The notes under the pieces: generated by a model | Seen by the model: the letters and a program-made list of their open reading frames with translations, nothing else | Told to the model about the DNA's origin: nothing | Databases searched by the model: none | Made by a program: the position numbers and the translations under genes | Assembly (NCBI RefSeq): GCF_002980555.1 | Contig: NZ_PVBT01000001.1 | Location: 1,116,001 to 1,180,000, forward strand | Direction: 5' to 3' | Source of the DNA: Phyllobacterium myrsinacearum | GTDB taxonomy: Bacteria; Pseudomonadota; Alphaproteobacteria; Rhizobiales; Rhizobiaceae | Length of the DNA: 64,000 bases | Shown: positions 43,364 through 52,867 of the stretch, in pieces | Position numbering within the stretch: the first letter of the stretch is position 1 | Layout: every line of letters starts with the position of its first letter

Positions 43364-44230
43364 TTAACAGGATGGCGTTTTTTCCGCAATGTCAAAAAAC
43401 GCTTCCCGTAACGAAAGTGCGATCGTTCCCGGGTGCCCATTTGCCACCGATTCGCCGTCAATCGCAACGATTGGCATCACAACAGTTGTGGCTGCCGTCA
43501 TGAAAACTTCACGGGCGCGCTTGGCTTCCTCGACGGAAAAGCCGCGTTCCTCGATGGTCAAACCCAGTTTTTTGGCCACATCGAAGATGGTTGTCCGGGT
43601 AATACCGCGCAAAATGCCGGTTTCCGCCTGTCTGGTTACCAAAACGCCGTCCATGGTGACAATCCACGCATTTGTTGCCGCGCCTTCCCTAACGGTGCCA
43701 TCCGGATCGATGAACCAGGCCTCCTGAGCGCCCTGCTCCTTGGCCTGCTGGCGCGCCATAACATTTGGTAAAAGGCCGATAGATTTGATGTCCACCCGCT
43801 CCCAGCGGTTTTCCGGCACCGTGATGACCTTCACACCCTTCGCTGCCCGGGCAGCGAACATGACGGGATCCGTGCGCTTGGCGGTGATGACGATGGAAGG
43901 CGGTGTATCGGCGGACGGAAACACATGGTCACGCTTGGCGACACCGCGCGTCACCTGCAGATAGACCATGCCATTGAACACGCGGTTGCGCCGGACCACC
44001 TCGGCGATCACGCTCTGCAGCGCCTTGCGGTTCATCGGCCAGCCGATCCGCAGCTCCGAGAGCGAACGGTCGAGGCGGTTGAGATGGCGCGTCATGTCCA
44101 TGATGTTGCCGCGGGCGACCTCACAGACTTCATAGACGCCATCGGCAAACTGGTAGCCGCGGTCCTCAATGTGAACACCGGCATTGGCATGGGGAATGTA
44201 CTGGCCATTGACATAGGCGATACGGGACAT
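43364..44230 (-). CDS. dat: D-amino-acid transaminase-like class IV aminotransferase
   Basis: 288 residues of PLP fold-type IV: the opening YVNGQYIPHANAGVHIEDRGYQFADGVYE, catalytic Lys in VDIKSIGLLPNV, and EGAATNAWIV. The sequence groups with D-alanine transaminases, which supply D-Glu and D-Ala for peptidoglycan; branched-chain aminotransferase is the alternative. Its position between ntr/trkA genes and hfq is the known Rhizobiales order. Confidence 0.9.
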   Translation of the reverse strand: MSRIAYVNGQYIPHANAGVHIEDRGYQFADGVYEVCEVARGNIMDMTRHLNRLDRSLSELRIGWPMNRKALQSVIAEVVRRNRVFNGMVYLQVTRGVAKRDHVFPSADTPPSIVITAKRTDPVMFAARAAKGVKVITVPENRWERVDIKSIGLLPNVMARQQAKEQGAQEAWFIDPDGTVREGAATNAWIVTMDGVLVTRQAETGILRGITRTTIFDVAKKLGLTIEERGFSVEEAKRAREVFMTAATTVVMPIVAIDGESVANGHPGTIALSLREAFFDIAEKTPSC

Positions 44231-44242
44231 GGGTAGAGCCTC

Positions 44243-45358
44243 CTATTCGAACTGGCCGAAGACCATGCGCATGGGTGTTGGCAGGTCGACCCGCTTGCCG
44301 GTATCTTCCAGCGCCCCCGTTTCGATATCGCGCTTGAACACGGCGATGCCCCCGCCCTTCTGATTGGCAACGAGCATGAACCTGCCCGTGGGATCGATGA
44401 CAAAGTTGCGCGGGCCGAGACCCTGCGACGGTGTCCAGCCGATCAGCGTGAGGCTGCCGTCGGCGGCAATGGCATAGCTGACGATGCTGTTATGGCCACG
44501 GTTGGAGCCGTAGAGGAAGCGGCCATCGGCGCTGACGGCGATCTCGGCGCAGGTATTGGTCGCGGTGAAATCCGCCGGGATGGATGGAAGCGTTTGGCCA
44601 AGTGTCAATCCGGCGGTTTCGGCATTATAATGCAGAACTGAAACGGTGCTGTTCAATTCATTGATAACATAGGCAATCCTCCCATTCGGATGGAATGTCA
44701 TATGGCGCGGTCCTGCACCATCGGGCAGTTGCGTGAATGGCGTTGCGGCCAGTTCCAGCCTCCCGCCCTTTGACGGCAGCTTATAGGCCATGATCCGGTC
44801 AAGGCCGAGATCGCAGACAAAAACCGTGCGATTGTCCGGGCTGACAACAGCGCAGTGACCGTGTTGCCGCTTGTCGGTCGGCAGGATGGCGTTCCTGCCG
44901 TCATGCGCAGCGGCGGCAAAAGCCGGTTCCAATCCGCCGTCGGCGCGGATGGCGAAAGCAGCCACGGCATTGCCGGGGCGTTCGCCCAGCGCGGCAACGG
45001 TATAATTGGAGGCAAAGATGGTCTCGCCCGGCTGATCGAATCCGAGATGGCAGGTGGTGTTGCCAAGGGTCGGCTGCATGTTGATATAGGTCAAGGCCCC
45101 CGTGGCCGGATCGATATCGAAGGCGACGGCCATGCCCTCGTTCCATTCGGGAATTTCCACGGCCGCGTAAAGGCGCCTGCGCTTTTCGTCGATGGCGATG
45201 TAACCGGGATTGTCGATGGCGAGATATTCGCTGACGAGCGTAAGATCACCGGTTTCGTCGTCGAACCGGAAGACGCTGATCCCCTTTCCTGCATTGGGCA
45301 GCGCATTGCGATTGAGGTTGCCGACAAAAGCATAGGTCTTTGGCATGGTTTGTCTCAT
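44243..45358 (-). CDS. Lactonase-family beta-propeller (6-phosphogluconolactonase type)
   Basis: 371 residues of the seven-bladed lactonase family (Pgl of the YbhE type): GISVFRFDDETGDLTLV, GYIAIDEKRRRLYAA, ARHMTFHPNGRIAYVINEL-like segment and a final GPRNFVIDPTGRFMLVANQ. These act on 6-phosphogluconolactone or other lactones. ATG 45358 overlaps the stop of the upstream metallo-hydrolase (ATGA); ATG 45346 is the alternative. No signal peptide, so cytoplasmic. Confidence 0.85.
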   Translation of the reverse strand: MRQTMPKTYAFVGNLNRNALPNAGKGISVFRFDDETGDLTLVSEYLAIDNPGYIAIDEKRRRLYAAVEIPEWNEGMAVAFDIDPATGALTYINMQPTLGNTTCHLGFDQPGETIFASNYTVAALGERPGNAVAAFAIRADGGLEPAFAAAAHDGRNAILPTDKRQHGHCAVVSPDNRTVFVCDLGLDRIMAYKLPSKGGRLELAATPFTQLPDGAGPRHMTFHPNGRIAYVINELNSTVSVLHYNAETAGLTLGQTLPSIPADFTATNTCAEIAVSADGRFLYGSNRGHNSIVSYAIAADGSLTLIGWTPSQGLGPRNFVIDPTGRFMLVANQKGGGIAVFKRDIETGALEDTGKRVDLPTPMRMVFGQFE

Positions 45359-46119
45359 GGGTTGGGGGCTGTGAGATGGAGGGTTTCTCCATCGGAAGGA
45401 ATGATCAGCTTGTGAGAATCGATAGCCGCTGCCTGCGCATGGGCCTTCAGATCGTCGCGGGTGACCGTTGCATGGTCAAGGGCTTCCATATGGGTCGCGA
45501 TGACTTTTGTCTTCAAGGGTGAAATGCGGCAGACCTCCGCAGTCTGCTCGGCATCCATGACGATGAGAACACCATCCCATTTGGCACCGCAGGAATGGGT
45601 GACGATGATATCGGGCTGCGTGGCTTCGATTGTCTCGCGCACTGGCGGATAGAGGATCGTATCGCCCGCCCAATAGATCGAAGGTTCGCCATCCGCCTCG
45701 ATGGTAAAACCGATGACATTGCCCATGAGCTGCAGCACGGCTCCGGTACCGTGATTGCCGTCGCGGCGGGTCAGGCGGATATTTTTCCACGTCAGGTCCC
45801 CGGTCAGCGGCGTGACGTCGGTGAAACCGAAGGAGCGTATTTTCTCTTCATCGCCCGGCTGGCAGATCAGCGGCAGATGCCTGGGGACAAGCTCCTGGGC
45901 TACCGGATCGAAATGATCCGCATGCAGATGCGAGACGAGTACTAGCTCCACGCCATCAAGGATCTCGCCGGTTGAAACCGGCAGTTCCGTCATGGGATTC
46001 AGCGAACGGCCGGTAAAGGACGGGCGGCTGTGCTTTGGGGCGAAAAACGGATCGATCAGGACGGTTGATCCTGCATAATCGAGTTTCAGCGTGGCATTGC
46101 GGAGAAGTTGCAGTTTCAT
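45355..46119 (-). CDS. UlaG-like MBL-fold hydrolase
   Basis: 254 residues of metallo-beta-lactamase fold: LIDPFFAP, the metal-binding motif SHLHADHFD, AGDTILYPP and final ATHMEALDH. The form matches UlaG/YtnP-like hydrolases of sugar-lactone or related substrates. Together with the adjacent lactonase it may process a lactone, which is inference. It lies 21 bases downstream of trkA. Confidence 0.85.
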   Translation of the reverse strand: MKLQLLRNATLKLDYAGSTVLIDPFFAPKHSRPSFTGRSLNPMTELPVSTGEILDGVELVLVSHLHADHFDPVAQELVPRHLPLICQPGDEEKIRSFGFTDVTPLTGDLTWKNIRLTRRDGNHGTGAVLQLMGNVIGFTIEADGEPSIYWAGDTILYPPVRETIEATQPDIIVTHSCGAKWDGVLIVMDAEQTAEVCRISPLKTKVIATHMEALDHATVTRDDLKAHAQAAAIDSHKLIIPSDGETLHLTAPNP

Positions 46120-46140
46120 ATCGGTGCGTCTTTCGGCTGA

Positions 46141-47517
46141 TCAGAAGAATTCGAGACTGACGCGGAACATCTGCTCGACCTGTTTGACCGCTTCGGCCGT
46201 GGCAAAGATGACCACACGGTCCTGCGGTTTGATGCGGACCGAACCATCCGGGCGGATAACCTCGCCATTGCGGTAGATCGCGCCGATCCGCAGTCCATCA
46301 GGCAGGTCGAGGTCGCGCAGCGGGGCGCCCACGAGCGGCGAGGTTTCGAGCGCTTCCGCCTCGATAATTTCCGCGCGGCCCTTCTGGACACTGTGTACGG
46401 CCCGGATACGGCCACGCCGCACGTGTTGCAGCACGCGCGAAATGGTGACGCTGCGCGGGCTGATATGGGCATCGATACCCAGGGATTTGCTGAGGTCGAG
46501 ATAGTCGGGATTGTTGATGAGGACGAGACTGGATTTGCAGCCGAGACGCTTGGCCATGACGCCGGCAAGCATATTGACCTGGTCATCATTGGTCAGCGCG
46601 ACCAGAAGGTCCGCATCCTGGATTTCCGCTTCATTCAAAAGCTTCTGGTCCAGCGCACTGCCATGCAGCACCAGGGACCGCCGCAGCCCGTCAGCGATGG
46701 CATTGGCGCGGGTCAGGTTGGGTTCGATCAGCTTGACCTTGGTCTTGGGCTGCTTGGCCTCGATGGTCTGGGCGACGTAAAGACCGACATTGCCGCCGCC
46801 GGCAATGACGATACGCGTCGCCTCGGGTTCCTCGTGCCCGAACAGCGCCAATGTGCGGCGCACCTGTGACTTGGTTGTTGCGACATAGGCGACGTCACCG
46901 GCTACGAGATGATCGGCGGAACGCGGAATGAGCAACGTGTCATGGCGGATGATGGCCATCACGGTCGACGGCAGGTCGGGGAAGAGATTGCTCAATTGAA
47001 TGAGCGGTGTATTGATGACCGGACAGTCTTCCAGGCATTCGATCGCCATGACCACGATTGTCTCGTCGGCAAAGCGGACAACATCGCTCACACCGGGCAA
47101 GGCGATGCGGCGCAACACCATCTCCCCCACTTCAAGCTCGGGCGAGATGATGACGTCGATCGGCATGTGATCGCGGGAAAACAGGTCCTGGTAATGCGGC
47201 TGCAGATAGGCCTGTGCGCGGATACGGGCAATCTTGGTCGGCACGTTGAACAGCGCATGCGCGACTTCGCAGGCGACGATGTTCACCTCGTCATAAAGGG
47301 TCGCGGCAATGATCATATCAGCCTGCTCGGCGCCCGCAGCCGCCAGAACATCCGGGTGGGCGCCGTGACCGACAAAACCGCGCACGTCCAGTGTGTCGCG
47401 TATGACCTGAATGAGTTCGGCCGACGTGTCGATGACCGATATGTCGTTGTCTTCGGCGGCCAAGCGTTCAGCGATGCCATACCCAACCTGCCCTGCGCCG
47501 CAGATGATCACACGCAT
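46141..47517 (-). CDS. trkA: Trk potassium-uptake regulatory subunit
   Basis: 458 residues from ATG 47517; the frame opens further upstream but only within ridA. Two copies of an NAD-binding Rossmann unit (MRVIICGAGQVGYGIAERL, IVIAGGGNVGLYVAQTI), each followed by a TrkA-C domain. TrkA gates the TrkH/TrkG potassium channel in response to nucleotides. Start overlaps the RidA stop (TGATG). The ntrYX-trkA order is conserved in Rhizobiales. Confidence 0.95.
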   Translation of the reverse strand: MRVIICGAGQVGYGIAERLAAEDNDISVIDTSAELIQVIRDTLDVRGFVGHGAHPDVLAAAGAEQADMIIAATLYDEVNIVACEVAHALFNVPTKIARIRAQAYLQPHYQDLFSRDHMPIDVIISPELEVGEMVLRRIALPGVSDVVRFADETIVVMAIECLEDCPVINTPLIQLSNLFPDLPSTVMAIIRHDTLLIPRSADHLVAGDVAYVATTKSQVRRTLALFGHEEPEATRIVIAGGGNVGLYVAQTIEAKQPKTKVKLIEPNLTRANAIADGLRRSLVLHGSALDQKLLNEAEIQDADLLVALTNDDQVNMLAGVMAKRLGCKSSLVLINNPDYLDLSKSLGIDAHISPRSVTISRVLQHVRRGRIRAVHSVQKGRAEIIEAEALETSPLVGAPLRDLDLPDGLRIGAIYRNGEVIRPDGSVRIKPQDRVVIFATAEAVKQVEQMFRVSLEFF

Positions 47518-47921
47518 CAGCTGGCTTCGCCATCGGCGATCACCGCCATCGCGTCCACCTCGATGAGAACATCGGGATGGAACAGGGCCGCCACGCCGAT
47601 GAGACTGCTGGCCGGCGGGCATTCGGTGTTGACCCAGCGGTCGCGAACGCCGCGTATTTGCGGCAGCATCGCCTGGTCAAAATCCCGGATGTAATAGGTC
47701 AGGCGGACGATGCTGGAAAAATCCGTGCCTGCTGCCCTGAGCGTTGCCGCAATATTGGCAAATACCAGATCAAGCTGCGCCGCCACGTCTTTGCCGGCAA
47801 TCTTGCCTTCCGAATCGAAAGGCACATGACCTGACAGGACGAGCAGCTTGCCGCCCTCGATCAACATGGCCTGAGACAGACCCGGAATGGATGGACCGGG
47901 CGGATTGACAGGGCGAAACAT
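47517..47921 (-). CDS. RidA-family protein
   Basis: 134 residues of the YjgF/RidA fold: PGPSIPGLSQAMLIEGGKLLVLSGHVPFD, then RLTYYIRDFDQAM and a final ASSLIGVAALFHPDVLIEVDAMA. RidA hydrolyses reactive enamines and imines made by PLP enzymes. The Arg that binds the substrate carboxylate in canonical RidA (SRxxV) appears replaced (SSLIGV), so this is probably a different subgroup. It lies between ntrX and trkA. Confidence 0.85.
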   Translation of the reverse strand: MFRPVNPPGPSIPGLSQAMLIEGGKLLVLSGHVPFDSEGKIAGKDVAAQLDLVFANIAATLRAAGTDFSSIVRLTYYIRDFDQAMLPQIRGVRDRWVNTECPPASSLIGVAALFHPDVLIEVDAMAVIADGEAS

Positions 47922-47968
47922 TCCTCACTCCCATGATGAAGGGCCGATGCCGCAGGACAAAGACCGCC

Positions 47969-48042
47969 GACTTTCCCGTAAAAACGGGAGAGTCGCAACC
48001 GAATACTGCCGGCTACCGGCGTATTCCTCCGGCGTCCCGGAG
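47969..48042 (-). terminator. Three back-to-back stem-loops between ntrX and ridA
   Basis: Stem 1 is 47969-47994 (GACTTTCCCGT with ACGGGAGAGTC, one mismatch). Stem 2 is 48001-48026 (GAATAC-T-GCCGG with CCGGC-GTATTC, 11 pairs, one bulge, CTA loop). Stem 3 is 48027-48042 (CTCCGG with CCGGAG). They begin 15 bases past the ntrX stop. U-tracts are absent, so partial termination or mRNA protection is more likely than a simple terminator. Confidence 0.55.
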
Positions 48043-48056
48043 ATTGCGCGAAACGG

Positions 48057-49418
48057 TTAGACGCCGAGCGATTTCAGCTTCCGGTGCAGGGCCGAACGTT
48101 CCATGCCGACAAACTCGGCTGTGCGGGAAATATTGCCGCCGAACCGGTTGATCTGCGCGATGAGATATTCCTTCTCAAAGCGCTCGCGCGCCTCGCGCAG
48201 CGGCAAGGCCATGATGTGCTGGTCGGATTCGGTTGGAGCCTTCGGCAGCGTATCGCCGATTTCCGCCGGCAGCAGATCGGCGGTGATGACCGCTTCCGGA
48301 TCATCGCCGCGCGCCAGGATGATCAGGCGTTCGATATTGTTGCGCAACTGGCGGATATTGCCCGGCCAGGAATGGGATTGCAGCACGGCCATGGCATCCG
48401 GACCGATCTTGCGCGGCTTGATACCCGCCTGCTCGGCAATCTGCGTCATGAAGAATTCCACAAGCGCAGGAATGTCGTCGCGCCGGTCGGCCAAAGGCGG
48501 AACAATCACGGGAACCACCGCCAGCCGGTGGAACAGGTCTTCGCGGAACCGGCCTTCGGCGATCATCGCTTCGAGGTTCTGTGCGGTCGAGGAGATAATC
48601 CGCACATCCACCTTGATCCGCTTGGTGCCGCCTACCCGTTCAAACTGCTGGTCAACGAGCACGCGCAGGATCTTGTTCTGCGTTTCGCGCGGCATGTCGG
48701 CAATCTCGTTCAGGTAGAGAATACCGCCATGAGCTTCCTCCAGCGCCCCCACCTTGCGCTCGCCGCCATCGGATTCGGTGCCGAACAGTTCTACTTCCAT
48801 ACGTTCAGGCGTGATGGTCGCGGCGTTCAGGTTGACGAATGGCCCCTTGGAACGGGCCGACAGGGCATGGATCGCCCGCGCCGTGAGTTCCTTGCCCGCG
48901 CCGGACGGGCCGGTGATCATGATGCGGCTGTTGGTCGGCGCGACACGTTCGATGGTCTGGCGCAGGTGGTTCATCGACAGCGATGTGCCGAGCAGTTCGG
49001 AGCTTTCCGTCGAGCGCTTGCGCAGGTCGGAAACCTCGCGCCTCAGCTTGGATGTTTCAAGCGCCCGTTCGGCGATAAGGATCAGTCGGTCCGCCTTGAA
49101 CGGCTTTTCGATGAAATCATAGGCGCCGCGGCGGATGGCCGAAACGGCGGTTTCGATGTTGCCGTGACCGGAAATCATGACCACGGGGATATCGGGATGG
49201 CGACTCTTGATCTCATCCAGAAGGGCAAGACCGTCGAGCCGGCTGCCCTGCATCCAGATATCCAGAAAGATCAGGCGGGGAATGCGATCGTCGATCGCCG
49301 CCAATGCGCTGTCGGCATCGGAGGCAACACGGGTCTCGTGTCCCTCGTCGCTCAATATTCCTGCAACAAGCTCGCGGATGTCGACTTCATCGTCGACGAC
49401 AAGAATGTCAGATGCCAT
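48057..49418 (-). CDS. ntrX: NtrX response regulator (GAFTGA motif absent)
   Basis: 453 residues: receiver domain (VVDDEVDIRE, phospho-acceptor Asp53 in FLDIW), AAA+ domain (Walker A GPSGAGKELTAR, Walker B GGILYLNEIADMP) and Fis-type HTH tail (ISRTAEFVGMERSALHRKLKSLG). Where sigma-54 activators carry GAFTGA, this protein has VELFGTESDGGERKVGALEEA, so the sigma-54 contact loop is missing. NtrX of NtrYX controls nitrogen, redox and respiratory genes. Overlaps the end of ntrY by 11 bases. Confidence 0.95.
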   Translation of the reverse strand: MASDILVVDDEVDIRELVAGILSDEGHETRVASDADSALAAIDDRIPRLIFLDIWMQGSRLDGLALLDEIKSRHPDIPVVMISGHGNIETAVSAIRRGAYDFIEKPFKADRLILIAERALETSKLRREVSDLRKRSTESSELLGTSLSMNHLRQTIERVAPTNSRIMITGPSGAGKELTARAIHALSARSKGPFVNLNAATITPERMEVELFGTESDGGERKVGALEEAHGGILYLNEIADMPRETQNKILRVLVDQQFERVGGTKRIKVDVRIISSTAQNLEAMIAEGRFREDLFHRLAVVPVIVPPLADRRDDIPALVEFFMTQIAEQAGIKPRKIGPDAMAVLQSHSWPGNIRQLRNNIERLIILARGDDPEAVITADLLPAEIGDTLPKAPTESDQHIMALPLREARERFEKEYLIAQINRFGGNISRTAEFVGMERSALHRKLKSLGV

Positions 49419-51684
49419 TTGAATTCACCTGTTTCGCCGATGGATCGGAATTGTCGGCTGTCTGTGTATTGGTATGGGTCGTGGGAAAAACCATGCGGAT
49501 CATTGCACCCCGCCCGCCGTGAAAATCCGCAGGGGCATCGTGCAGTTCAATTTGACCGTCATGTTCTTCAACGATCTTTTTGACAATTGCGAGGCCAAGG
49601 CCTGTGCCTTTCTCGCGCGTCGTCATGTAGGGTTCAAGCAAACGCTGCCGGTGTTCACGCGGCAAGCCTTTGCCATTGTCGGAAATTTCGACAATCAGAG
49701 CATCTCCCTTTTGCCTTGACTGGATGCGGATATGTCCATCACCCAATCCATCTTTTACAACGGATTCAATTGCTTCTGCAGCATTCTTGATAACGTTTCC
49801 GAACGCTTGCCCGATGAGGCGGCCGTCAAACTGCCCGATGAGCGGCACCGTGCCGAAATCCCGTTCGAAGCGGATATCGCTGCGGCTGACTTCGACAAGG
49901 AACGAGGCTTCACGCAACGCCTCGCGCAAATCCATCGCCTTGATTTCCGGTTTCGGCATGCGCGCGAAGGATGAAAACTCATCGACCATGCGCCCGATGT
50001 CGCCCACCTGCCGGATTATGGTTTCCGTGCACTGGTCGAACACTTCGCGATCTTCGGTAATGACCTTGCCGTAGCGCCGGCGGATGCGTTCTGCCGACAG
50101 CTGAATGGGCGTGAGCGGATTTTTGATTTCATGGGCAATGCGCCGCGCGACATCGGCCCAGGCGGATGAACGCTGCGCTTCCACCAGATCGGTGATGTCG
50201 TCGACGGTGACCACATAGGAGTGATCGATGGATTCCGCGTCTTCAACGGTAATCTGGACGTTGAAGGTCCGGGCGCTGCCGCGGCGCGACATGGCCACCT
50301 GTTCGCGGTAAACCGAGCGGCCCGTGGCATGGGCAACCTCGAACACCAGACCGATTTCGGGGACGAGCGCCGTCAGGTTCTTGCCGACAGCCGTGACAGG
50401 ATCGAGGTCGAACATCGCCTCGGCGGAGCGGTTGATGATGCCGATGGCCCCGTCTGCATCCACGCTGATCACACCTGCCGTCACGCCGGAGAGCACGGCT
50501 TCGGAAAAACGGCGGCGTTCATCGATCTGGTCCTTGGCGGCAACAAGGTCACGGCGCTGCGTTCCCAGCTGACGCACCATGGTGTTGAACGTCTGGGACA
50601 GCGACCCGACATCGCCGTCGGAACGGCGCACCGGCACGGCCACGTCCAGATTGCCGGTTGCAACATCATCCGCGGCGCCGATCAGCAGCCGGATGGGGCG
50701 GACCAGCCGGTCGGCGACCGCGATGCCGGTCCAGATGGCTGACAAAAGCAGGGTCAGGGTCAGGCCAAAGTAGAGCAAGGCGAACAGAATCTGCGTGTTC
50801 ACACCATTGGCAACGAGTTTGCCCGCATCGAGATTGTTGCCCTCGATGGCGCGCATGGAGTTGAGAATATCGCCGTCCACCGGGCGGACGGTGTAGAGGA
50901 ACATGTCCGGTATCTGCTGAAGTTTCACGACGGCGCTGAGCAGATTGGTGCGTTCCGGCGGAATGAGCACCGGCTTGCCATCCTGGGCCGTGTTGAGAAT
51001 GGATTTTGCGACCGGCGGAATGGTGAAACCGGTGCGTATGTCGGCGCGAACGGAGATCTCGCCATTGGAGCGGACGATGAACGCGCCAATCAGGCCGCGG
51101 CCAAGTGCCTGCTGGGTCAGGAAACGTGTAAAACTGGTGCGGTCCAGATTGTACAGCGAGCGCTGCGCATCGACATCGCCAACCATTTCGAGTGTCGTGC
51201 CCTGCAGATTGCGGGCACTTTCCTGAATGTAGGAATTGGCAAGGCTGATCGACGAGTTGACGATCGTCGTGGTCCGCATTTCAAACCAGCGATCAAGCCC
51301 GAGATCAAGCGTGACCGATGCGACGATGGCCACCAGCATGGCGGGCACCGCCGCAACAAGCGAAAACAGCACCACAAGGCGCACATGCAGGCGGGAGGCG
51401 GCCTTCCCGCGGTTCCTGGCCTGGCTGATGCGGTAGACTTCGCGGCCGATCAGCACAATCAGGGCGAGAATCAGCAGCGCATTGAGACCGGTCAGGATGA
51501 ATGTAAGATTGCTCTCGGGCTGAACCGGGGTCATCCCCGTGAGAATGAAAAACGTGATGCCGGTCGTCAAAAGCGCCAGAACAACCGTGACAACGCCGAT
51601 ACGGGAGTAAAAGCGCTGCGTGTTGCCGCCAGTGGCAGCCGTGAGCGAGTTTCCCAACTGATTGACCGAATTTGATAACAGCAT
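49408..51684 (-). CDS. ntrY: NtrY sensor histidine kinase
   Basis: 758 residues. Three to four N-terminal membrane helices (about 27-110) and a large extracytoplasmic loop, a further helix near 300, HAMP, PAS (about 390-480) and kinase core with phospho-site His518 in RIAHEIKNPLTPIQ, GKGLPREH and KGTGLGLAIVKK. NtrY senses redox or nitrogen status and phosphorylates NtrX. The genes normally found upstream in relatives (nifR3-ntrBC) are not here; the next gene on that strand is a LysR regulator. Confidence 0.95.
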   Translation of the reverse strand: MLLSNSVNQLGNSLTAATGGNTQRFYSRIGVVTVVLALLTTGITFFILTGMTPVQPESNLTFILTGLNALLILALIVLIGREVYRISQARNRGKAASRLHVRLVVLFSLVAAVPAMLVAIVASVTLDLGLDRWFEMRTTTIVNSSISLANSYIQESARNLQGTTLEMVGDVDAQRSLYNLDRTSFTRFLTQQALGRGLIGAFIVRSNGEISVRADIRTGFTIPPVAKSILNTAQDGKPVLIPPERTNLLSAVVKLQQIPDMFLYTVRPVDGDILNSMRAIEGNNLDAGKLVANGVNTQILFALLYFGLTLTLLLSAIWTGIAVADRLVRPIRLLIGAADDVATGNLDVAVPVRRSDGDVGSLSQTFNTMVRQLGTQRRDLVAAKDQIDERRRFSEAVLSGVTAGVISVDADGAIGIINRSAEAMFDLDPVTAVGKNLTALVPEIGLVFEVAHATGRSVYREQVAMSRRGSARTFNVQITVEDAESIDHSYVVTVDDITDLVEAQRSSAWADVARRIAHEIKNPLTPIQLSAERIRRRYGKVITEDREVFDQCTETIIRQVGDIGRMVDEFSSFARMPKPEIKAMDLREALREASFLVEVSRSDIRFERDFGTVPLIGQFDGRLIGQAFGNVIKNAAEAIESVVKDGLGDGHIRIQSRQKGDALIVEISDNGKGLPREHRQRLLEPYMTTREKGTGLGLAIVKKIVEEHDGQIELHDAPADFHGGRGAMIRMVFPTTHTNTQTADNSDPSAKQVNSNGI

Positions 51685-51854
51685 TGCTTATGTCATCCCA
51701 ACCAAGTTGCACTCATGCAACACATTGTGGCGGAAATGCAACGCCCTGTCGTCGAAACTTGTGCAGAAGTAGTCAAGGCATTGAACGACTGGCAAGCCAT
51801 GCATGGCTGTTGGCAGATCACAGATTTCCTTGAAGAAGCGGTTTTGGCGGTGCC

Positions 51855-52754
51855 CTACCCTTCCGACCACGTTCCAATCAGCATGTTGAGAAAGCGCTCG
51901 GCAGCCGGTGACAATGTTCCTCCCCGCCGCCGTACAACACCGATGGTTCGCGAAATTTCCGGATTGCGGATCGGCCGGGTGACAAGAAACGGATGCTCTT
52001 CCTGCGGCGTTGCCAGCTTGGGCAGCACGGAAATGCCTAGTCCGGCCTCGACGAGGCCGAGCGACGTCGACAGATGCGTCACCTCGTAGAACCAGCGCAG
52101 TTTCAGGTTGGATTTTGCCAATGCCGCGTCGAGCAGGGTCCGGTTGCCGCTGGAGCGGTGCACGGTGATCAGTGGATAGGGCGTCAGGTCTTCCCATCCG
52201 AGTTCGCTTTTGCTGGCAAGCGGGTGATCCTTGCGCGCCGCAAGCACGAACGGATCCTCGATCAGCCGGTCGAAAATCAGATCGGGATCGGCGGCGCCCA
52301 TGATGTTGATGCCGAATTCCACCTCGCCGCGGGCAACGGCCAAAAGCCCGTCGGTGGCGGGAAGATCGAGAATACGGAAGCGAATATGCGGGTATTCGGC
52401 GTTGAACTGCTTGATGACCGTCGGCAGGAAATAGAAGGCGGCGGTGGGCAGGCAGGCAATGGTCACAAGCCCGCTGCGCTGGGCGCCGATATCCCGCACG
52501 GCAAAAAGCGAGCCGTCAAATTCCTCCAGCATGCGCTGAACGAGCGGAATGAGTTCACTTCCCACCGCCGTGGCCGAGACATGGCGCGTGGTCCGCTCCA
52601 GAAGTGGCGCGCCGATGGTTGCCTCCAGCTTCTGGATGCGGCGGCTCAACGCCGGTTGCGAAAGATTCAAGGCTTCCGCTGCCCGGTGAAAGCTCTCCAG
52701 CTCCACCACCGAGAGAAACGCCCGCAGATCCAGTATCTCGCAATTAATGCTCAT
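51855..52754 (-). CDS. LysR-family transcriptional regulator
   Basis: 299 residues with the LysR N-terminal HTH (LRAFLSVVELESFHRAAEALNLSQPALSRRIQKLEATIG) and a substrate-binding domain. It is divergent from a PrpF-family gene, in the manner of regulators of aromatic or tricarboxylate degradation (the galR/galD arrangement of gallate degradation is similar). The co-inducer is probably the imported compound or its product. Between it and ntrY lie 170 bases without a gene. Confidence 0.92.
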   Translation of the reverse strand: MSINCEILDLRAFLSVVELESFHRAAEALNLSQPALSRRIQKLEATIGAPLLERTTRHVSATAVGSELIPLVQRMLEEFDGSLFAVRDIGAQRSGLVTIACLPTAAFYFLPTVIKQFNAEYPHIRFRILDLPATDGLLAVARGEVEFGINIMGAADPDLIFDRLIEDPFVLAARKDHPLASKSELGWEDLTPYPLITVHRSSGNRTLLDAALAKSNLKLRWFYEVTHLSTSLGLVEAGLGISVLPKLATPQEEHPFLVTRPIRNPEISRTIGVVRRRGGTLSPAAERFLNMLIGTWSEG

Positions 52755-52773
52755 AGCGCATCAATCCTCATAA

Positions 52774-52811
52774 ACTTTGCATTTCACATATCAATCATCT
52801 TACCGCAAAGT
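52774..52811. promoter_or_regulatory. Dyad in the lysR/prpF divergent region
   Basis: ACTTTGC (52774-52780) and GCAAAGT (52805-52811) are perfect inverse copies 24 bases apart in the gap between the two divergent genes. LysR sites often consist of such half sites. Weak evidence by itself. Confidence 0.3.
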
Positions 52812-52867
52812 GCAAGAAACCAACAGATTGTTCTGTTGAACGCATGAATAATAAAGAGCACTGCGCC

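Noticed and set aside
48084-49583. 499-residue plus-strand open frame
   Set aside because: Antisense to ntrX, whose domains are unambiguous.
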